64,000 nt of DNA from Actinomycetospora straminea (GCF_028737255.1 NZ_JAQZAN010000005.1:1-64000), one strand, 5' to 3'. Positions 31,546 to 40,321 are shown, numbered from the stretch's first letter. A program made the numbers and translations. The notes: generated by a model not told the origin, from the sequence alone.

Positions 31546-32196
31546 CGTCGGGTCGTCGGTGGCGGGCAGGCCGCCGGGGACGGCGCTGCGCCAGGCGACG
31601 AGCTCCCAGCCGCTGCCGCGCGGGCGCAGGACGATGCGCCCGCAGTTGGCGACGTGCTCCTCGTCCAGCGGCGGGGTGCCGACGCGCTCGACGAGCTCCA
31701 CCGCCGCCAGCCGCAGCGCCGCGCCGTGGCTGACCAGCACGATCGTGCCGCCGTCGGGGTGGCGGTCGCGCAGGTCGGCGACCACCGGCAGGTAGCGGGC
31801 GAGCAGGTCGCGCCCGGTCTCGCCGCCGGGGTGGGCGACGTCGAGCTCGCCGGTCTGCCAGCGCTCGACCACGCGGCGGAACTCGCCGATCGCGGGCTCG
31901 TCGTTGCGGCCCTCGAGGTCGCCGACCTGCACCTCGTGCACGCCGCTGACCTCGACCGGCGTCACGCCGACGTGCTCGGCGACCAGCCCCGCCGTCTCGG
32001 CCGCCCGCCGCGCCGGCGAGTGGTACAGCCCGGTGACCGTGCCCTCGGCGCCCTCGGCGAGCTCCCGCCCGAGCGCGCTCGCCTGCGCGCGGCCGAGCTC
32101 GGTCAGCGGGGGCCCGGGCAGGAGCGTGTCGAGGACGCGGTCGATGTTGGACTGCGTCTGCCCGTGGCGGGCGAGGACGAGCCGCAGGTCGCTCAT
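31540..32196 (-). CDS. Histidine phosphatase family protein (phosphoglycerate-mutase-like)
   Basis: 218 residues. The phosphohistidine motif is LRLVLARHGQTQSNIDRVLD (RHG), followed by LTELGRAQASALGREL, SPARRAAETAGLVAEHVGV and the second catalytic His in GGTIVLVSHGAALRLAAVEL. The broad family includes cofactor-dependent mutases, cobalamin and sugar phosphatases; the substrate is not clear. Its ATG (32196) overlaps the stop of the prephenate dehydratase gene, so the two are co-transcribed. The last codon is contributed by the palindromic element. Confidence 0.92.
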   Translation of the reverse strand: MSDLRLVLARHGQTQSNIDRVLDTLLPGPPLTELGRAQASALGRELAEGAEGTVTGLYHSPARRAAETAGLVAEHVGVTPVEVSGVHEVQVGDLEGRNDEPAIGEFRRVVERWQTGELDVAHPGGETGRDLLARYLPVVADLRDRHPDGGTIVLVSHGAALRLAAVELVERVGTPPLDEEHVANCGRIVLRPRGSGWELVAWRSAVPGGLPATDDPTG

Positions 32197-33173
32197 GCGC
32201 CGGTCCCTTCGCGCAGGGACGCCAGCCAGGACGCCGCCTCGGTGTAGTCCTTCACGGTCTGCCCGGGGCCCGGGTCGGCGAGGCGCCCGCCGGGCCCGTC
32301 GTCGCCGGGGACCGCCGCGCGGGGGTAGGAGCCGAGGAACCGCACGTCGGTGCAGCGCCGGTGCAGCGCGGCCAGCGCCTCCCCCATCGCCGGCTCCGCG
32401 ACGTGTCCGATGCCGTCGAGGAAGAACCAGTACTCGCCGCGGCGGTCCTTGAGCGGGCGGGACTCGATGCGGGTGAGGTCGACGCCCCGCACGGCGATCT
32501 CGGTGAGGACGGCGAGCAGGGCGCCCGGCCGGTTGACGGTGGTCGCGGCGAGCGAGGTCCGGTCGGCGCCGGTGGGGGCGGGCAGCCCGGGCGGGCCGGG
32601 CGGGCGGACCAGCACGAACCGCGTGACCGCGTCGCCCGAGTCGTGCACGCCCGCGGCGAGCTCGACCAGCCCGTGGTGCGCCGCGGCGACCGGCGCGCAC
32701 ACGGCGGCGTCGACCTCGCCCGCGGCGACCTGCGCGGCCGCCGCCGCCGTCGACGACGTCAGGCGCACCTCGGCGCCGGGCAGGTGCTCGGCGATCCACC
32801 GGCGCGTCTGGGCCTCGCCGTGCGGGTGCGAGGCGACCGAACGGACGTCGGCGCTCGTGGTGCCCGGGCGCACCAGCACCGAGAACCTCACCGGCAGGAG
32901 GATCTCGCGCACGATCACCAGCGGCGGCTCGGCGACCAGGCCGTCCATGGTCGCGGGCACCCCGCCCTCGACCGAGTTCTCCACCGGCACGCACGCCGCG
33001 TCCGCACTGCCGTCGCGCGCGGCGTCGAGCGCGGCGGTGGTGCTCGCCAGCGGGTGCAGCGACGGCTCGGGGTCGCCGAGGGCCTCGCCGAGCACGTCCG
33101 GGGGCAGGGTGCGCAGCGCCTGTTCGCAGAAGGTGCCGTGCGGGCCGAGGAACGCCACGCGCAGACCGGTCAC
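32193..33173 (-). CDS. pheA: Prephenate dehydratase
   Basis: 326 residues. The PDT domain (1-185) includes LRVAFLGPHGTFCEQALR, ACVPVENSVEGGVPATMDGL, VASHPHGEAQTRRWIAEHLP and DSGDAVTRFVLVRPP. The ACT domain (about 200-275) includes TVNRPGALLAVLTEIAVRGV and DLTRIESRPLKDRRGEYWFF, the ESRP phenylalanine-binding site. It turns prephenate into phenylpyruvate in phenylalanine synthesis and should be feedback-inhibited by Phe. GTG 33173 lies 8 nt behind a TAGGCT box, so the message is probably leaderless. Confidence 0.95.
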   Translation of the reverse strand: MTGLRVAFLGPHGTFCEQALRTLPPDVLGEALGDPEPSLHPLASTTAALDAARDGSADAACVPVENSVEGGVPATMDGLVAEPPLVIVREILLPVRFSVLVRPGTTSADVRSVASHPHGEAQTRRWIAEHLPGAEVRLTSSTAAAAAQVAAGEVDAAVCAPVAAAHHGLVELAAGVHDSGDAVTRFVLVRPPGPPGLPAPTGADRTSLAATTVNRPGALLAVLTEIAVRGVDLTRIESRPLKDRRGEYWFFLDGIGHVAEPAMGEALAALHRRCTDVRFLGSYPRAAVPGDDGPGGRLADPGPGQTVKDYTEAASWLASLREGTGA

Positions 33174-33181
33174 GTCACCCG

Positions 33182-33187
33182 AGCCTA
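33182..33187 (-). promoter_or_regulatory. -10 element TAGGCT (leaderless pheA)
   Basis: On the minus strand TAGGCT ends 8 nt before GTG 33173. The flanking bases form the CGGACCGTACGG-like half-dyad seen also near the gvp region, which may be chance. Confidence 0.5.
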
Positions 33188-33220
33188 CGGACCGTACGGG
33201 GGTGACCTCGGAGCAGGACC

Positions 33221-34123
33221 TCAGAGCAGGCCGAGCCGCGCGAGCTCCGGGGCGGGCTCCGTGACCGCCGTGGAGCCGAACGACGAGAACAGCGAGCGCA
33301 CGCGCACGGCGGCGTCGGGCCCGACGGCGGCGAGCTCGCCGGCCAGGGCGTCGCCGTCGGTGACGAGCAGCGCCTCGCCGATGCGTTCCTCGACCGGCGC
33401 GTCGGTGCCCGGGCCGAGCCCGCGCACGGTGGCCACCAGCAGGTTCAGCCAGCCGTGGTGGGTGAAGCCGGTGGCGGGGTCGGTGTGCCGCACGGCGGAG
33501 CGCAGCCCGATGCTCGCCGTGAACGACCGCCCGGCCTCGAGGGCCAGGGCCAGGAAGCCCGCGACGTCCCCGATGCCCGGGAAGGCGCCGGCGCGCCCGC
33601 CGCCGCAGCGCAGCTTGGGCCGGCAGCCGTGGTCGACGACGCGGCGCACCCCATCGAGCCAGTCCGCGGAGCCCTCGGCGTCGGGGCGGCGCGGCTCGAC
33701 GACCGCGACGACGTCGTCGGGGACGAACTCGGTGACCCGCTCGAGCCAGACCGTGTCGACGTCGTGCGGCGCCGGCATCTCGACCGTGCGCGGGTCGAGC
33801 AGGGCCGCGCGCGACGACGTCAGCGACAGCGCCTTGGGCACCCCGCCCAGGCCGGTGTCGACGGCCAGGGCGATCGGCACGGGCGCGGCCGGCCGGCGCT
33901 TGACCAGCACCGACACCAGTTCGGAGAGCCGCGAGACGGGCACGACCAGCGAACCGAGCAGGCCGCCGGCGTCGGCGGCGCGGGCGGCGAGGTGCTCGTC
34001 GACGACGGTCGCCATGTCCGGCCGTGGTCCCTCCGCCACGAGCGTCGCGTCGTCGACGATCGCGCGCAGCAGCGGGGGAACACCGTCGACCGGTGCCCCA
34101 CCGGCCTGGGGGACGGTGGACAC
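33221..34123 (-). CDS. Conserved hypothetical protein, 300 aa
   Basis: Soluble protein without recognised motifs. Blocks such as GVPPLLRAIVDDATLVAEGP, RLSELVSVLVKRRPAAPVPI, LKPCRPKLRCGGGRAGAFPG-like KLRCGGGRAGAFPGIGDVAG and TGFTHHGWLNLLVATVRGLG suggest a TIM-barrel-type alpha/beta fold (inference). Actinobacteria have similar unnamed proteins. The start GTG 34123 is preferred to 34132 because TACCGT then lies 7 nt upstream, giving a leaderless message. It is 47 bp upstream of pheA and on the same strand. Confidence 0.75.
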   Translation of the reverse strand: MSTVPQAGGAPVDGVPPLLRAIVDDATLVAEGPRPDMATVVDEHLAARAADAGGLLGSLVVPVSRLSELVSVLVKRRPAAPVPIALAVDTGLGGVPKALSLTSSRAALLDPRTVEMPAPHDVDTVWLERVTEFVPDDVVAVVEPRRPDAEGSADWLDGVRRVVDHGCRPKLRCGGGRAGAFPGIGDVAGFLALALEAGRSFTASIGLRSAVRHTDPATGFTHHGWLNLLVATVRGLGPGTDAPVEERIGEALLVTDGDALAGELAAVGPDAAVRVRSLFSSFGSTAVTEPAPELARLGLL

Positions 34124-34130
34124 GCTCGGC

Positions 34131-34136
34131 ACGGTA
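34131..34136 (-). promoter_or_regulatory. -10 element TACCGT (leaderless hypothetical gene)
   Basis: It ends 7 nt before GTG 34123 on the minus strand and decides between two in-frame GTG codons. Confidence 0.45.
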
Positions 34137-34240
34137 GCGGGCGGCCCGCAGCGGTCCGGGCACCGGCCCGGCGGAAGCGCGGCAGATCCACGGTGACCCG
34201 CGGACGCGTCCGCGAGAGGGTCTCGCGCCGGGCGGAGAAG

Positions 34241-34259
34241 TTTGATTAGGCTCCCCTTA
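34241..34259. promoter_or_regulatory. Candidate IdeR/DmdR iron box
   Basis: TTTGATTAGGCTCCCCTTA matches the 19-bp actinobacterial iron-box consensus TTAGGTTAGGCTAACCTAA at 14 of 19 positions, with the central TTAGGCT intact. It lies 24 bp before the ATG of the DUF2470 gene, where an iron-loaded DtxR-family repressor would block transcription. The match was counted by eye. Confidence 0.6.
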
Positions 34260-34283
34260 GTTCGTCCGTACCGAGGGAGTCCG

Positions 34284-35141
34284 ATGGCCAGGAGCCGACC
34301 GCCGCGAACGTCGCTGCCGCCCGTCCCGCCTCCCGCCGAGCGGGCCCGGACACTCGCCGCCCGCGCCCGGCACGCGGCGGTGATCGGGGAGGCGGTCGGT
34401 GAGCACGGTGCGCACGGTGACCCCGGCGGGGGCGACGGCGAGCTCCGCGCGACGCCGACGCTGCACCACGTGCCGTCGACGGGGGCGGCGACCCTGCAGT
34501 TCCCCGAGGACCACCCGCTGGTGCTGCGCGTGCGCGAGCGCGGCGAGGCCCTGCTGCCGGTGATGCTGGAGCTGGCCGACGTCGCCCCGGTGACCGTCCG
34601 GCGGCCGGTGCGCGGGCTGCTCTGGGTCAGCGGGCGGCTGCGGGTCCTGCCGATGCGGGTCGCCCGCCGGGCCGCGCTGCGCATCGCCGCCGAGCTGCCC
34701 GACGAGCGCCTGCTCGACGTGGGCCACGGCGAGACGCTGCTGCGCCTGGAGCCCGCGATGGTCGTGCTCTCCGACGCCGAGGGCACCGAGGCGCTCGCCC
34801 CGACCGCGATGGCGGCCGCGCCGCCGGATCCCGTGGCGGCCACCGGCGACCCGTGGCTCGCGCACCTCGCCGCGGCCCACGCGGGCACCCTGTCCGCGCT
34901 GGTCCCGCGGCTGCCGATGCCCCTGCGCCGCCCCGGGCACCGGCTCGCGCCGCTGGGCGTCGACCGCCTCGGCCTGCGGCTGCGCGTCGAGACCGAGAGG
35001 GACGACCACGACGTGCGGCTGCCGTTCGGGGCCCCGCTGTCGTGCCCCGGTCAGCTCGGTGAGGCCGTCCGCGCCCTCATCGGCGGCGACGGGGACGTCC
35101 CGGGCCTGCGTCCGATCACGCGTCCCGCAGCGGGCGCGTGA
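34284..35141 (+). CDS. DUF2470 (HugZ-like) protein
   Basis: 285 residues. The C-terminal part, DPWLAHLAAAHAGTLSALVP to LGVDRLGLRLRVE and FGAPLSCPGQLGEAVRALI, is the DUF2470 domain found at the end of HugZ-type haem-utilisation proteins. The N-terminal part has the split-barrel-like strands TLQFPEDHPLVLRVRERGEA and VRRPVRGLLWVSGRLRVLP. A role in haem or siderophore-linked iron use is likely but not proven. ATG 34284 follows GAGGGAG at four bases. The possible iron box just upstream supports iron control. Confidence 0.85.
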   Translation: MARSRPPRTSLPPVPPPAERARTLAARARHAAVIGEAVGEHGAHGDPGGGDGELRATPTLHHVPSTGAATLQFPEDHPLVLRVRERGEALLPVMLELADVAPVTVRRPVRGLLWVSGRLRVLPMRVARRAALRIAAELPDERLLDVGHGETLLRLEPAMVVLSDAEGTEALAPTAMAAAPPDPVAATGDPWLAHLAAAHAGTLSALVPRLPMPLRRPGHRLAPLGVDRLGLRLRVETERDDHDVRLPFGAPLSCPGQLGEAVRALIGGDGDVPGLRPITRPAAGA

Positions 35142-35454
35142 TCTTCCGCTCGGCCACGAACGACACGAACGGGATCGTCCCGGCCAGCGCCACCAGGACC
35201 GCCTTGCCGACCGCCCACCGGTCGCGGTAGGCGAGGTCGGCGGTGAGCAGCAGGTAGCCCATGTACAGGAAGCCGTGGATCGGGCCGACGATCGCGACCA
35301 CGGTGCCGTCGCCGCCGAGGTACTTCAGCGGCATCCCGACCAGCACGAGCACGAGCAGGCCGACGCCGACCACCCACGCGCCGACGCGGTAGCGCCGCAG
35401 CGCCGCGACGACCTCCGGGGTGGGCGGGGCGTCGGGGGGACTGCTGGTGGTCAC
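35116..35454 (-). CDS. DUF3817 membrane protein
   Basis: 112 residues, three helices: RVGAWVVGVGLLVLVLVGMP, VVAIVGPIHGFLYMGYLLLT and VGKAVLVALAGTIPFVSFVA, with the family signature GPIHGFLYMGY and the ending VSFVAERKITRP. DUF3817 proteins are integral membrane proteins of unknown function, some annotated near YdzA/MSMEG-type genes. GTG 35454 overlaps the upstream stop (GTGA). The 3' end overlaps the convergent DUF2470 gene by 26 bp. Confidence 0.9.
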   Translation of the reverse strand: MTTSSPPDAPPTPEVVAALRRYRVGAWVVGVGLLVLVLVGMPLKYLGGDGTVVAIVGPIHGFLYMGYLLLTADLAYRDRWAVGKAVLVALAGTIPFVSFVAERKITRPLRDA

Positions 35455-35885
35455 GACGGTCTCTCCTCCGGGGTCTCGCGACGCTCCTCGCCGGCGGCCA
35501 GCGCGGCGTACATGGCGTTCCAGCGTGCCCGCTCGCTCCCCGGCCCCGCGGCGTCCATCCCGCCGGGGACGACCCCGGCCGGCCGCGGCCCGAACGGGGA
35601 GTCGGCGGGGGCGGCGCGCACGGGCGTCGGGGCCTCCCGCACCCGCCGCTCGGCCTGCACCTCGTCGAGCGCCCTCGCCTCCGCGCGCAGCATGCGCCAC
35701 CACAGCGCGGCGAAGAACAGGCCGAACAGGGGCCACTGGAACGCGTAGCCGGCGTTCAGCAGCGACCCGCCCGGCGACTCGGCGCGCACGACCTGCCACC
35801 AGGCCATCGCGCCGCAGACGAGGACGGCGGCGAGCGCGACCAGCGTCCACCCGATCCAGCGGGGGGTCGCGAGCAGGCGCAGCAC
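35451..35885 (-). CDS. Actinobacterial two-helix membrane protein
   Basis: 144 residues. Helices WIGWTLVALAAVLVCGAMAW and FQWPLFGLFFAALWWRMLRA flank a short loop with WQVVRAESPGGSLLNAGYA; a charged cytoplasmic tail follows. Similar small proteins sit beside DUF3817 in actinobacteria. GTG 35885 is chosen because TAACCT ends 7 nt upstream (leaderless) and it gives a compact VLRLLATPRWIG start. The longer form would begin at GTG 35924, overlapping the monooxygenase remnant. Confidence 0.78.
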   Translation of the reverse strand: MLRLLATPRWIGWTLVALAAVLVCGAMAWWQVVRAESPGGSLLNAGYAFQWPLFGLFFAALWWRMLRAEARALDEVQAERRVREAPTPVRAAPADSPFGPRPAGVVPGGMDAAGPGSERARWNAMYAALAAGEERRETPEERPS

Positions 35886-35892
35886 GCTCCCG

Positions 35893-35898
35893 AGGTTA
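35893..35898 (-). promoter_or_regulatory. -10 element TAACCT (leaderless membrane protein gene)
   Basis: It ends 7 nt before GTG 35885 on the minus strand and helps to choose that start over GTG 35924. Confidence 0.45.
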
Positions 35899-35910
35899 CC
35901 GGCGTCGGCG

Positions 35911-37118
35911 TCAGGCGACGGCACGGTAGTCGGGGAGCTCGACGGCCTCCGCCGGGCGGCTCCCGAGCTTCTCGAGCACCCCGCCGAACACCGACGACAG
36001 CGCGCCAGCGAGGCCCAGCACGCGGCGCTGCACCGCGAGCCCCGCCCCCGAGCGCGGGTTCATGGCGCGCAGGGCGGCCGGCTTGACGTCCTGGGCCTGC
36101 GCGACGAAGGGCCGCATGCGCTCCTCGTAGCGGGCGAGGGCGGTGGTGACGTCGACCGGGTGGTCGGCGTCGCCGAGCTCCCCGGCCAGGATGTACGCGC
36201 CGACCAGCGCCAGCGTCGTCCCGGTGCCGAACGGGCCGGTGGCCCAGGCGGCGTCCCCGAGCAGCACGGTGCGCCCGGTGCTCCAGCGCGGCAGCCGGAC
36301 CTGGGCGACGGCGTCGAAGTACATCGAGGCGGTGTCGAGCGCCGCGAGCACGCGCGGGGCCTGCCAGCCGACGTCGGCGTAGGTGCGGCGCAGCACGGTG
36401 ATCTGGGCGTCGCGGTCGAGCTCGCCGAGCCCGCGGACGTCGGAGAGGAACGCGAGCATCGCCCGCGTGGTGCCGCGGTTGTCGGGGCGCAGGCTCGTGC
36501 TGCGCGAGCCCGGGGCGGAGTGCCAGCGCCACCAGCGGTCGTCGTCGGCGGTGCGCGGGATCGTCAGGTAGGCGACCTGGAGCCGAGCTCGGTGATCTCG
36601 ACGTCTCCGAACACCAGGTCCCGGGTCCGCGACCGCGTGCCCTCCGCGACCACGACCAGGTCGGCCTCGATCTCCTCGCCGCTCGCCAGACGGGCGGTGA
36701 CGCGGCCGCCGTGGTCCGTGTCGTCCCTGAGCTCGCGGATCTGTTCGCCGAAGCGGTACTCGGTGGTGTCCCGCGTGCGCTCGTGGAGGAGGCGCGAGAG
36801 CTCGCCGCGCAGGATCTCCATCTCCGCGGTCCCGCCCGCGGTGTCACCCCGACCGGCCGGGAACTCGGCGACCGCGGCGCCGTCGTCGTCGACGAACCGC
36901 AGGCCCACCTCGCCCGTCCCGGCCGCCAGGGCGGCGTCCTCGAGGCCCATCCGGCGCAGGACCTCGCGCCCCGCGCCGCGGACGTCGATGTTCTGGCCCT
37001 CGTCGCGCAGGCGCGGCGCCCGCTCCACGACCGTCGTGCACCAGCCCCGGGCGGCGAGCTGGTGGGCGAGCGCGGGGCCGCCGATGCTGGCCCCGGAGAT
37101 CAGCGCGTGGCGGGTCAC
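35911..37118 (-). pseudogene. FAD-dependent monooxygenase, frameshifted
   Basis: The first frame (37118-36564) gives the FAD-binding start TRHALISGASIGGPALAHQL (GxGxxG-like), the ILRGELSRLLHERTRD region and ADLVVVAEGTRSRTRDLVFG, then runs into TGA after ELGSRSPT. Moving one base at about 36579-36585 restores the family sequence: LQVAYLTIPRTADDDRWWRW, then MLAFLSDVRGLG, TVLLGDAAWATGPFGTGTTL (the second FAD motif, GD) and a normal C-terminus ending at 35911. One base seems to have been lost in GAGCTCGG/CTCCAG. Without it the protein would be about 400 residues, the normal length for this class. Either a recent inactivation or a base-calling error; the rest of the gene is intact. Confidence 0.85.
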
Positions 37119-37180
37119 GGCCCTGGACTACCCGGTCGTGCACGATCGTCCCGCGTGATCTCCGGCGGGTTCGCGCCCAC

Positions 37181-37186
37181 TACCGT
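37181..37186 (+). promoter_or_regulatory. -10 element TACCGT (leaderless CPBP protease gene)
   Basis: It ends 6 nt before GTG 37193. It lies in the 74-bp divergent gap with the monooxygenase pseudogene. Confidence 0.45.
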
Positions 37187-37192
37187 GGCGCC

Positions 37193-38008
37193 GTGACGGC
37201 GCGGGAGGTGTGGCGGAGCTGGGCCCGCCCGGCGCGCCGCGACGTCGCCCCCCTCGATCCGCGCGAGCGCCGACTGCTGCGCACCGAGCTGGTCGTCGTC
37301 TTCGCGGTCACGCTGGGGCTCTCGGGCGTGCGGAGCCTGGTCTCGCTGCTCGACGCGCTGGCCTCGCCCGTGCGGCTCGACGAGCGCCGGGTCGCGATCG
37401 ACGAGAGCCTCGCCCGCAACCCCTGGGCCGACCTCGCCGCGCAGCTCGCGAGCTCGTTCGCCCTGGTCGCGTGGGGGGCGCTGGGCCTGTACCTGCTGGT
37501 CCGGGCCGGGGCGGGCCCGCGCGCCGTCGGGCTCGACGGGCGCCGGCCCGGCCGTGACGCGCTCGCCGCGGTCGGCCTCGCCGCGCTCATCGGCATCCCG
37601 GGCCTGGGGCTCTACCTCGCCAGCCGGGCGCTGGGCCTCAACACCACCGTCATCCCCTCGCTGCTCGGCGAGCAGTGGTGGACGGTGCCGGTGCTGATCG
37701 TCTCGGCGTGCGCCAACGCCTGGGCCGAGGAGGTGCTCGTCGTCGGCTACCTGCTGCACGGCCTGCGCCGCCTCGGCGTCTCGGAGAACCGGGCGCTGGC
37801 GATCTCGGCGGTGCTGCGCGGGTCGTACCACCTCTACCAGGGCTTCGGCGGCGGGCTCGGCAACCTGCTCATGGGCCTGGTGTTCGGGCGGTACTGGCAG
37901 CGCACCGGGCGGCTGTGGCCGCTGGTCGGCGCCCACGCGCTGCTCGACGTCGTCGCCTTCGTCGGCTCGGCGCTGCTGCGCGGTGCGCTGCCGTTCCTGC
38001 CCGCCTAG
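37193..38008 (+). CDS. CPBP-family intramembrane metalloprotease (Abi/CAAX type)
   Basis: 271 residues, about seven helices. Catalytic motifs of the family are in order: [20 protein letters not shown] (EEx3Y-like: [13 protein letters not shown]), [20 protein letters not shown] (R-x3-YH), and [15 protein letters not shown] (H-x3-D). These enzymes cleave membrane-embedded peptides or serve in bacteriocin immunity; the substrate here is unknown. The stop codon TAG (38006-38008) is the first base triplet of palindromic element A2. Confidence 0.92.
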   Translation: MTAREVWRSWARPARRDVAPLDPRERRLLRTELVVVFAVTLGLSGVRSLVSLLDALASPVRLDERRVAIDESLARNPWADLAAQLASSFALVAWGALGLYLLVRAGAGPRAVGLDGRRPGRDALAAVGLAALIGIPGLGLYLASRALGLNTTVIPSLLGEQWWTVPVLIVSACANAWAEEVLVVGYLLHGLRRLGVSENRALAISAVLRGSYHLYQGFGGGLGNLLMGLVFGRYWQRTGRLWPLVGAHALLDVVAFVGSALLRGALPFLPA

Positions 38009-38079
38009 GTGCCTGCGGCAGGTCAGCAGAAAGGAGTGCTGCAGCACTTCTTTCTGCTCACCTGCGCGGAGCGCACCTA
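38006..38079. repeat. Palindromic element A2 at a convergent gene end
   Basis: Outer arms TAGGTGC (38006-38012) and GCACCTA (38073-38079); inner arms GTCAGCAGAAAGGAGTGCTG (38022-38041) and its near-complement (38042-38061), 18 of 20 paired, with no loop bases. TAG at 38006-38008 ends the protease gene; CTA at 38077-38079 is the TAG of the SDR gene. Clearly related to element A1 (31462-31545). Confidence 0.88.
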
Positions 38080-38988
38080 CCCGACGATGCGGTGCCGCGA
38101 GCGCGCCATCATGTTCTCCGGCGCCGGGTCGATCCCGGCCTCGGTGAACAGCGCGTCCATGCGGCCGGGGATCGCCTCGGGGTCCCACCGCACCCCGTCG
38201 CCGCGGATCTCCGCGACCGACGTGAACGGCTGGTAGAGCTCCACCGAGTCGCCCTGCACCCCGAAGACCTTGCCGCTGATGTGCGACGAGGCGTCCGAGG
38301 CGAGGTAGGTGACGAACGGGGCGACGTTGTCGGGGTCGAAGAAGTCGAACTCGCCGCGCTCGAGGCTCGCCCGCCGGTCCTCGCGCACGTCCGGGGGCAG
38401 CAGCGCCTCGGTCATCCGGGTCAGCGCCGAGGGGGCGATGGCGTTCGAGGTGACGTTGTAGCGGGCCATCTCCATGGCGACGATCGTCGAGAACGCCGCG
38501 ATGCCCGCCTTGGCCGCGCCGTAGTTGCTCTGGCCGAAGTTGCCGAGGATTCCCGAGGTCGACGCGGTGTGGACCAGGTGCCCGGGCCGCTCGCTCTCGC
38601 GCCAGTAGCGGCACGCGGCGCGGGTGGGGGCGAAGTGGCCGCGCAGGTGCACGCGGATGACGTCGTCCCACTCGGCGTCCGACATCTTCACGAGCGTCCG
38701 GTCGCGCAGGATGCCGGCGTTGTTGATGACGGCGTCCAGCGCGCCGAAGTTCTCCACCGCCGCGGTCACGAGCCCGTCCGCCACCTCGGCGTCGGCGACG
38801 TCGCCGGGCACCGACAGGGCCCGGCCGCCGGCGTCCACGATCTCCTTCGCCACCTCCTCGCCGGCCTCGGCGTCGAACTCCGCGACGATGACCGCCGCCC
38901 CCTGCCGTGCGCACTCCAGCGCCTCGCCACGACCGATGCCGCGACCGGCCCCGGTGACGACGACCACCTTGTCCTCGAGCAGTCCCAT
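38077..38988 (-). CDS. SDR-family oxidoreductase
   Basis: 303 residues, classical-to-extended SDR. NAD(P)-binding start [38 protein letters not shown], catalytic Ser in [20 protein letters not shown] and the YxxxK in [19 protein letters not shown], then [15 protein letters not shown]. The C-terminal about 70 residues ([18 protein letters not shown] and on) resemble the (R)-hydroxyacyl-CoA or steroid multifunctional-enzyme-like SDRs of actinobacteria. ATG 38988 is chosen over GTG 38997 because TACTGT lies 7 nt before it. It shares a 39-bp divergent spacer with the arginine deiminase gene. Confidence 0.92.
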   Translation of the reverse strand: MGLLEDKVVVVTGAGRGIGRGEALECARQGAAVIVAEFDAEAGEEVAKEIVDAGGRALSVPGDVADAEVADGLVTAAVENFGALDAVINNAGILRDRTLVKMSDAEWDDVIRVHLRGHFAPTRAACRYWRESERPGHLVHTASTSGILGNFGQSNYGAAKAGIAAFSTIVAMEMARYNVTSNAIAPSALTRMTEALLPPDVREDRRASLERGEFDFFDPDNVAPFVTYLASDASSHISGKVFGVQGDSVELYQPFTSVAEIRGDGVRWDPEAIPGRMDALFTEAGIDPAPENMMARSRHRIVG

Positions 38989-39027
38989 GGCGCGCACAGT
39001 AGAGCGGGCACCCTAGGGTCGCCGACC
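38989..39027. promoter_or_regulatory. 39-bp back-to-back leaderless promoter
   Basis: Minus strand: TACTGT (38996-39001) ends 7 nt before ATG 38988. Plus strand: TAGGGT (39014-39019) ends 8 nt before GTG 39028. The two -10 elements are 12 bp apart, so the -35 regions must overlap the opposite gene's promoter or coding start. Confidence 0.6.
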
Positions 39028-40236
39028 GTGGAGTCGGACGCGCCACACGTGGACACCGAGGTCGGGGCCCTGCGCACCGTCGTGCTGCACCGCCCCGGCC
39101 CCGAGCTCGAGCGGTTGACCCCGCGCAACGCCGACCGGCTGCTGTTCGACGGGATTCCGTGGGTCGACCGCGCGCAGCTCGAGCACGACGCCTTCGCCGA
39201 CCTGCTGCGCGGCGAGGGCGTGCGGGTGCTGCTGCTCGCCGACGTGCTCGTCGAGGCGCTCGCCGCGGTGCCGGCCGCCCGCGACCAGGGCATCGCCGAC
39301 GCCGTCGACGAGCGGACGCTGGGCCGCGAGCTGGGCGGGGCGGTCCGCGCGGAGCTCGCCGAGCTCGACGACGCCGCGCTCGCCGACGTGCTGGTGGGCG
39401 GGCGGACGTTCGCCGAGCTCGCGGTGACCGGGAGCTCGCTGGTGCGTGCGATGGCGGGTCCGCACGACTTCGCCGTCGACCCGCTGCCCAACCTCATGTT
39501 CACCCGTGACTCGTCGGTGCGCGTGGGCCCGCGGGTCGTGGCCTCGTCGATGGGCATGCCGGCGCGGCGGCGCGAGGCGTCGCTGGTCGCGCTGGCCCAG
39601 CGTCACCACCCCGAGCTGGGCGTCGTGGCCCCCACCGCCCCGCGCGACCCGTCGGCGGTCGAGGGCGGCGACGTGCTGCTGCTCGCGCCCGGCGTGCTCG
39701 CCGTCGGGGTGGGCGAGCGCACGAGCCCCGCGGGCGCCGAGTCGTTCGCGCGGGCGATGTTCGCCGACGGCCTCGCGCACACCGTGCTCGCCGTCCCGAT
39801 CACCCAGCGGCGGGCGACGATGCACCTCGACACCGTGGCGACGATGGTCGACGTCGACACGATGGTCATCTACCCGGGCGTGCTCGAGGGGCTCGAGGCC
39901 TGGACGATCCGCCCCGACGGCCCCGACCACCTGCACATCAGCGGCCCCGAGCCGTTCCGCCCGGCCGCGGCGCGGGCGATGGGCATCGGCACGCTGCGGG
40001 CCGTCGACACCGGCCTGGAGTCGGTGGCCGCCGAGCGCGAGCAGTGGGACGACGGCAACAACACGCTCGCGCTCTCGCCGGGGCGCGTCGTCGCCTACGA
40101 GCGGAACACGACGACGAACGCTCGCCTGGAGGCCGCGGGGATCGAGGTCCTCACGATCGCCGGGTTCGAGCTCGGCTCGGGACGCGGTGGTCCGCGCTGC
40201 CTGTCGTGCCCGTGGGAGCGAGCTCCGCTCGACTGA
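39028..40236 (+). CDS. arcA: Arginine deiminase
   Basis: 402 residues, converting arginine to citrulline and ammonia. All catalytic blocks are present: [57 protein letters not shown] (His/Asp) and the nucleophile Cys in [16 protein letters not shown]. Usual family length. GTG 39028 lies 8 nt after TAGGGT. No ornithine carbamoyltransferase, carbamate kinase or antiporter gene is nearby, so it is an orphan ADI rather than an arc operon; it may serve acid or nitrogen stress. Confidence 0.96.
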   Translation: MESDAPHVDTEVGALRTVVLHRPGPELERLTPRNADRLLFDGIPWVDRAQLEHDAFADLLRGEGVRVLLLADVLVEALAAVPAARDQGIADAVDERTLGRELGGAVRAELAELDDAALADVLVGGRTFAELAVTGSSLVRAMAGPHDFAVDPLPNLMFTRDSSVRVGPRVVASSMGMPARRREASLVALAQRHHPELGVVAPTAPRDPSAVEGGDVLLLAPGVLAVGVGERTSPAGAESFARAMFADGLAHTVLAVPITQRRATMHLDTVATMVDVDTMVIYPGVLEGLEAWTIRPDGPDHLHISGPEPFRPAAARAMGIGTLRAVDTGLESVAAEREQWDDGNNTLALSPGRVVAYERNTTTNARLEAAGIEVLTIAGFELGSGRGGPRCLSCPWERAPLD

Positions 40237-40321
40237 CCGCTTGACGTGCTCGTTCGGCGCAGCAGCACGTGCATCCGGCCACAGCCCGCGTCTCCCCACT
40301 GCGGCACGACAGCGCCCGGCC

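Noticed and set aside
36560-36600. Programmed frameshift in the FAD monooxygenase
   Set aside because: No slippery heptamer or following structure is evident, and this enzyme class is not known to use recoding. A deletion or read error is simpler.
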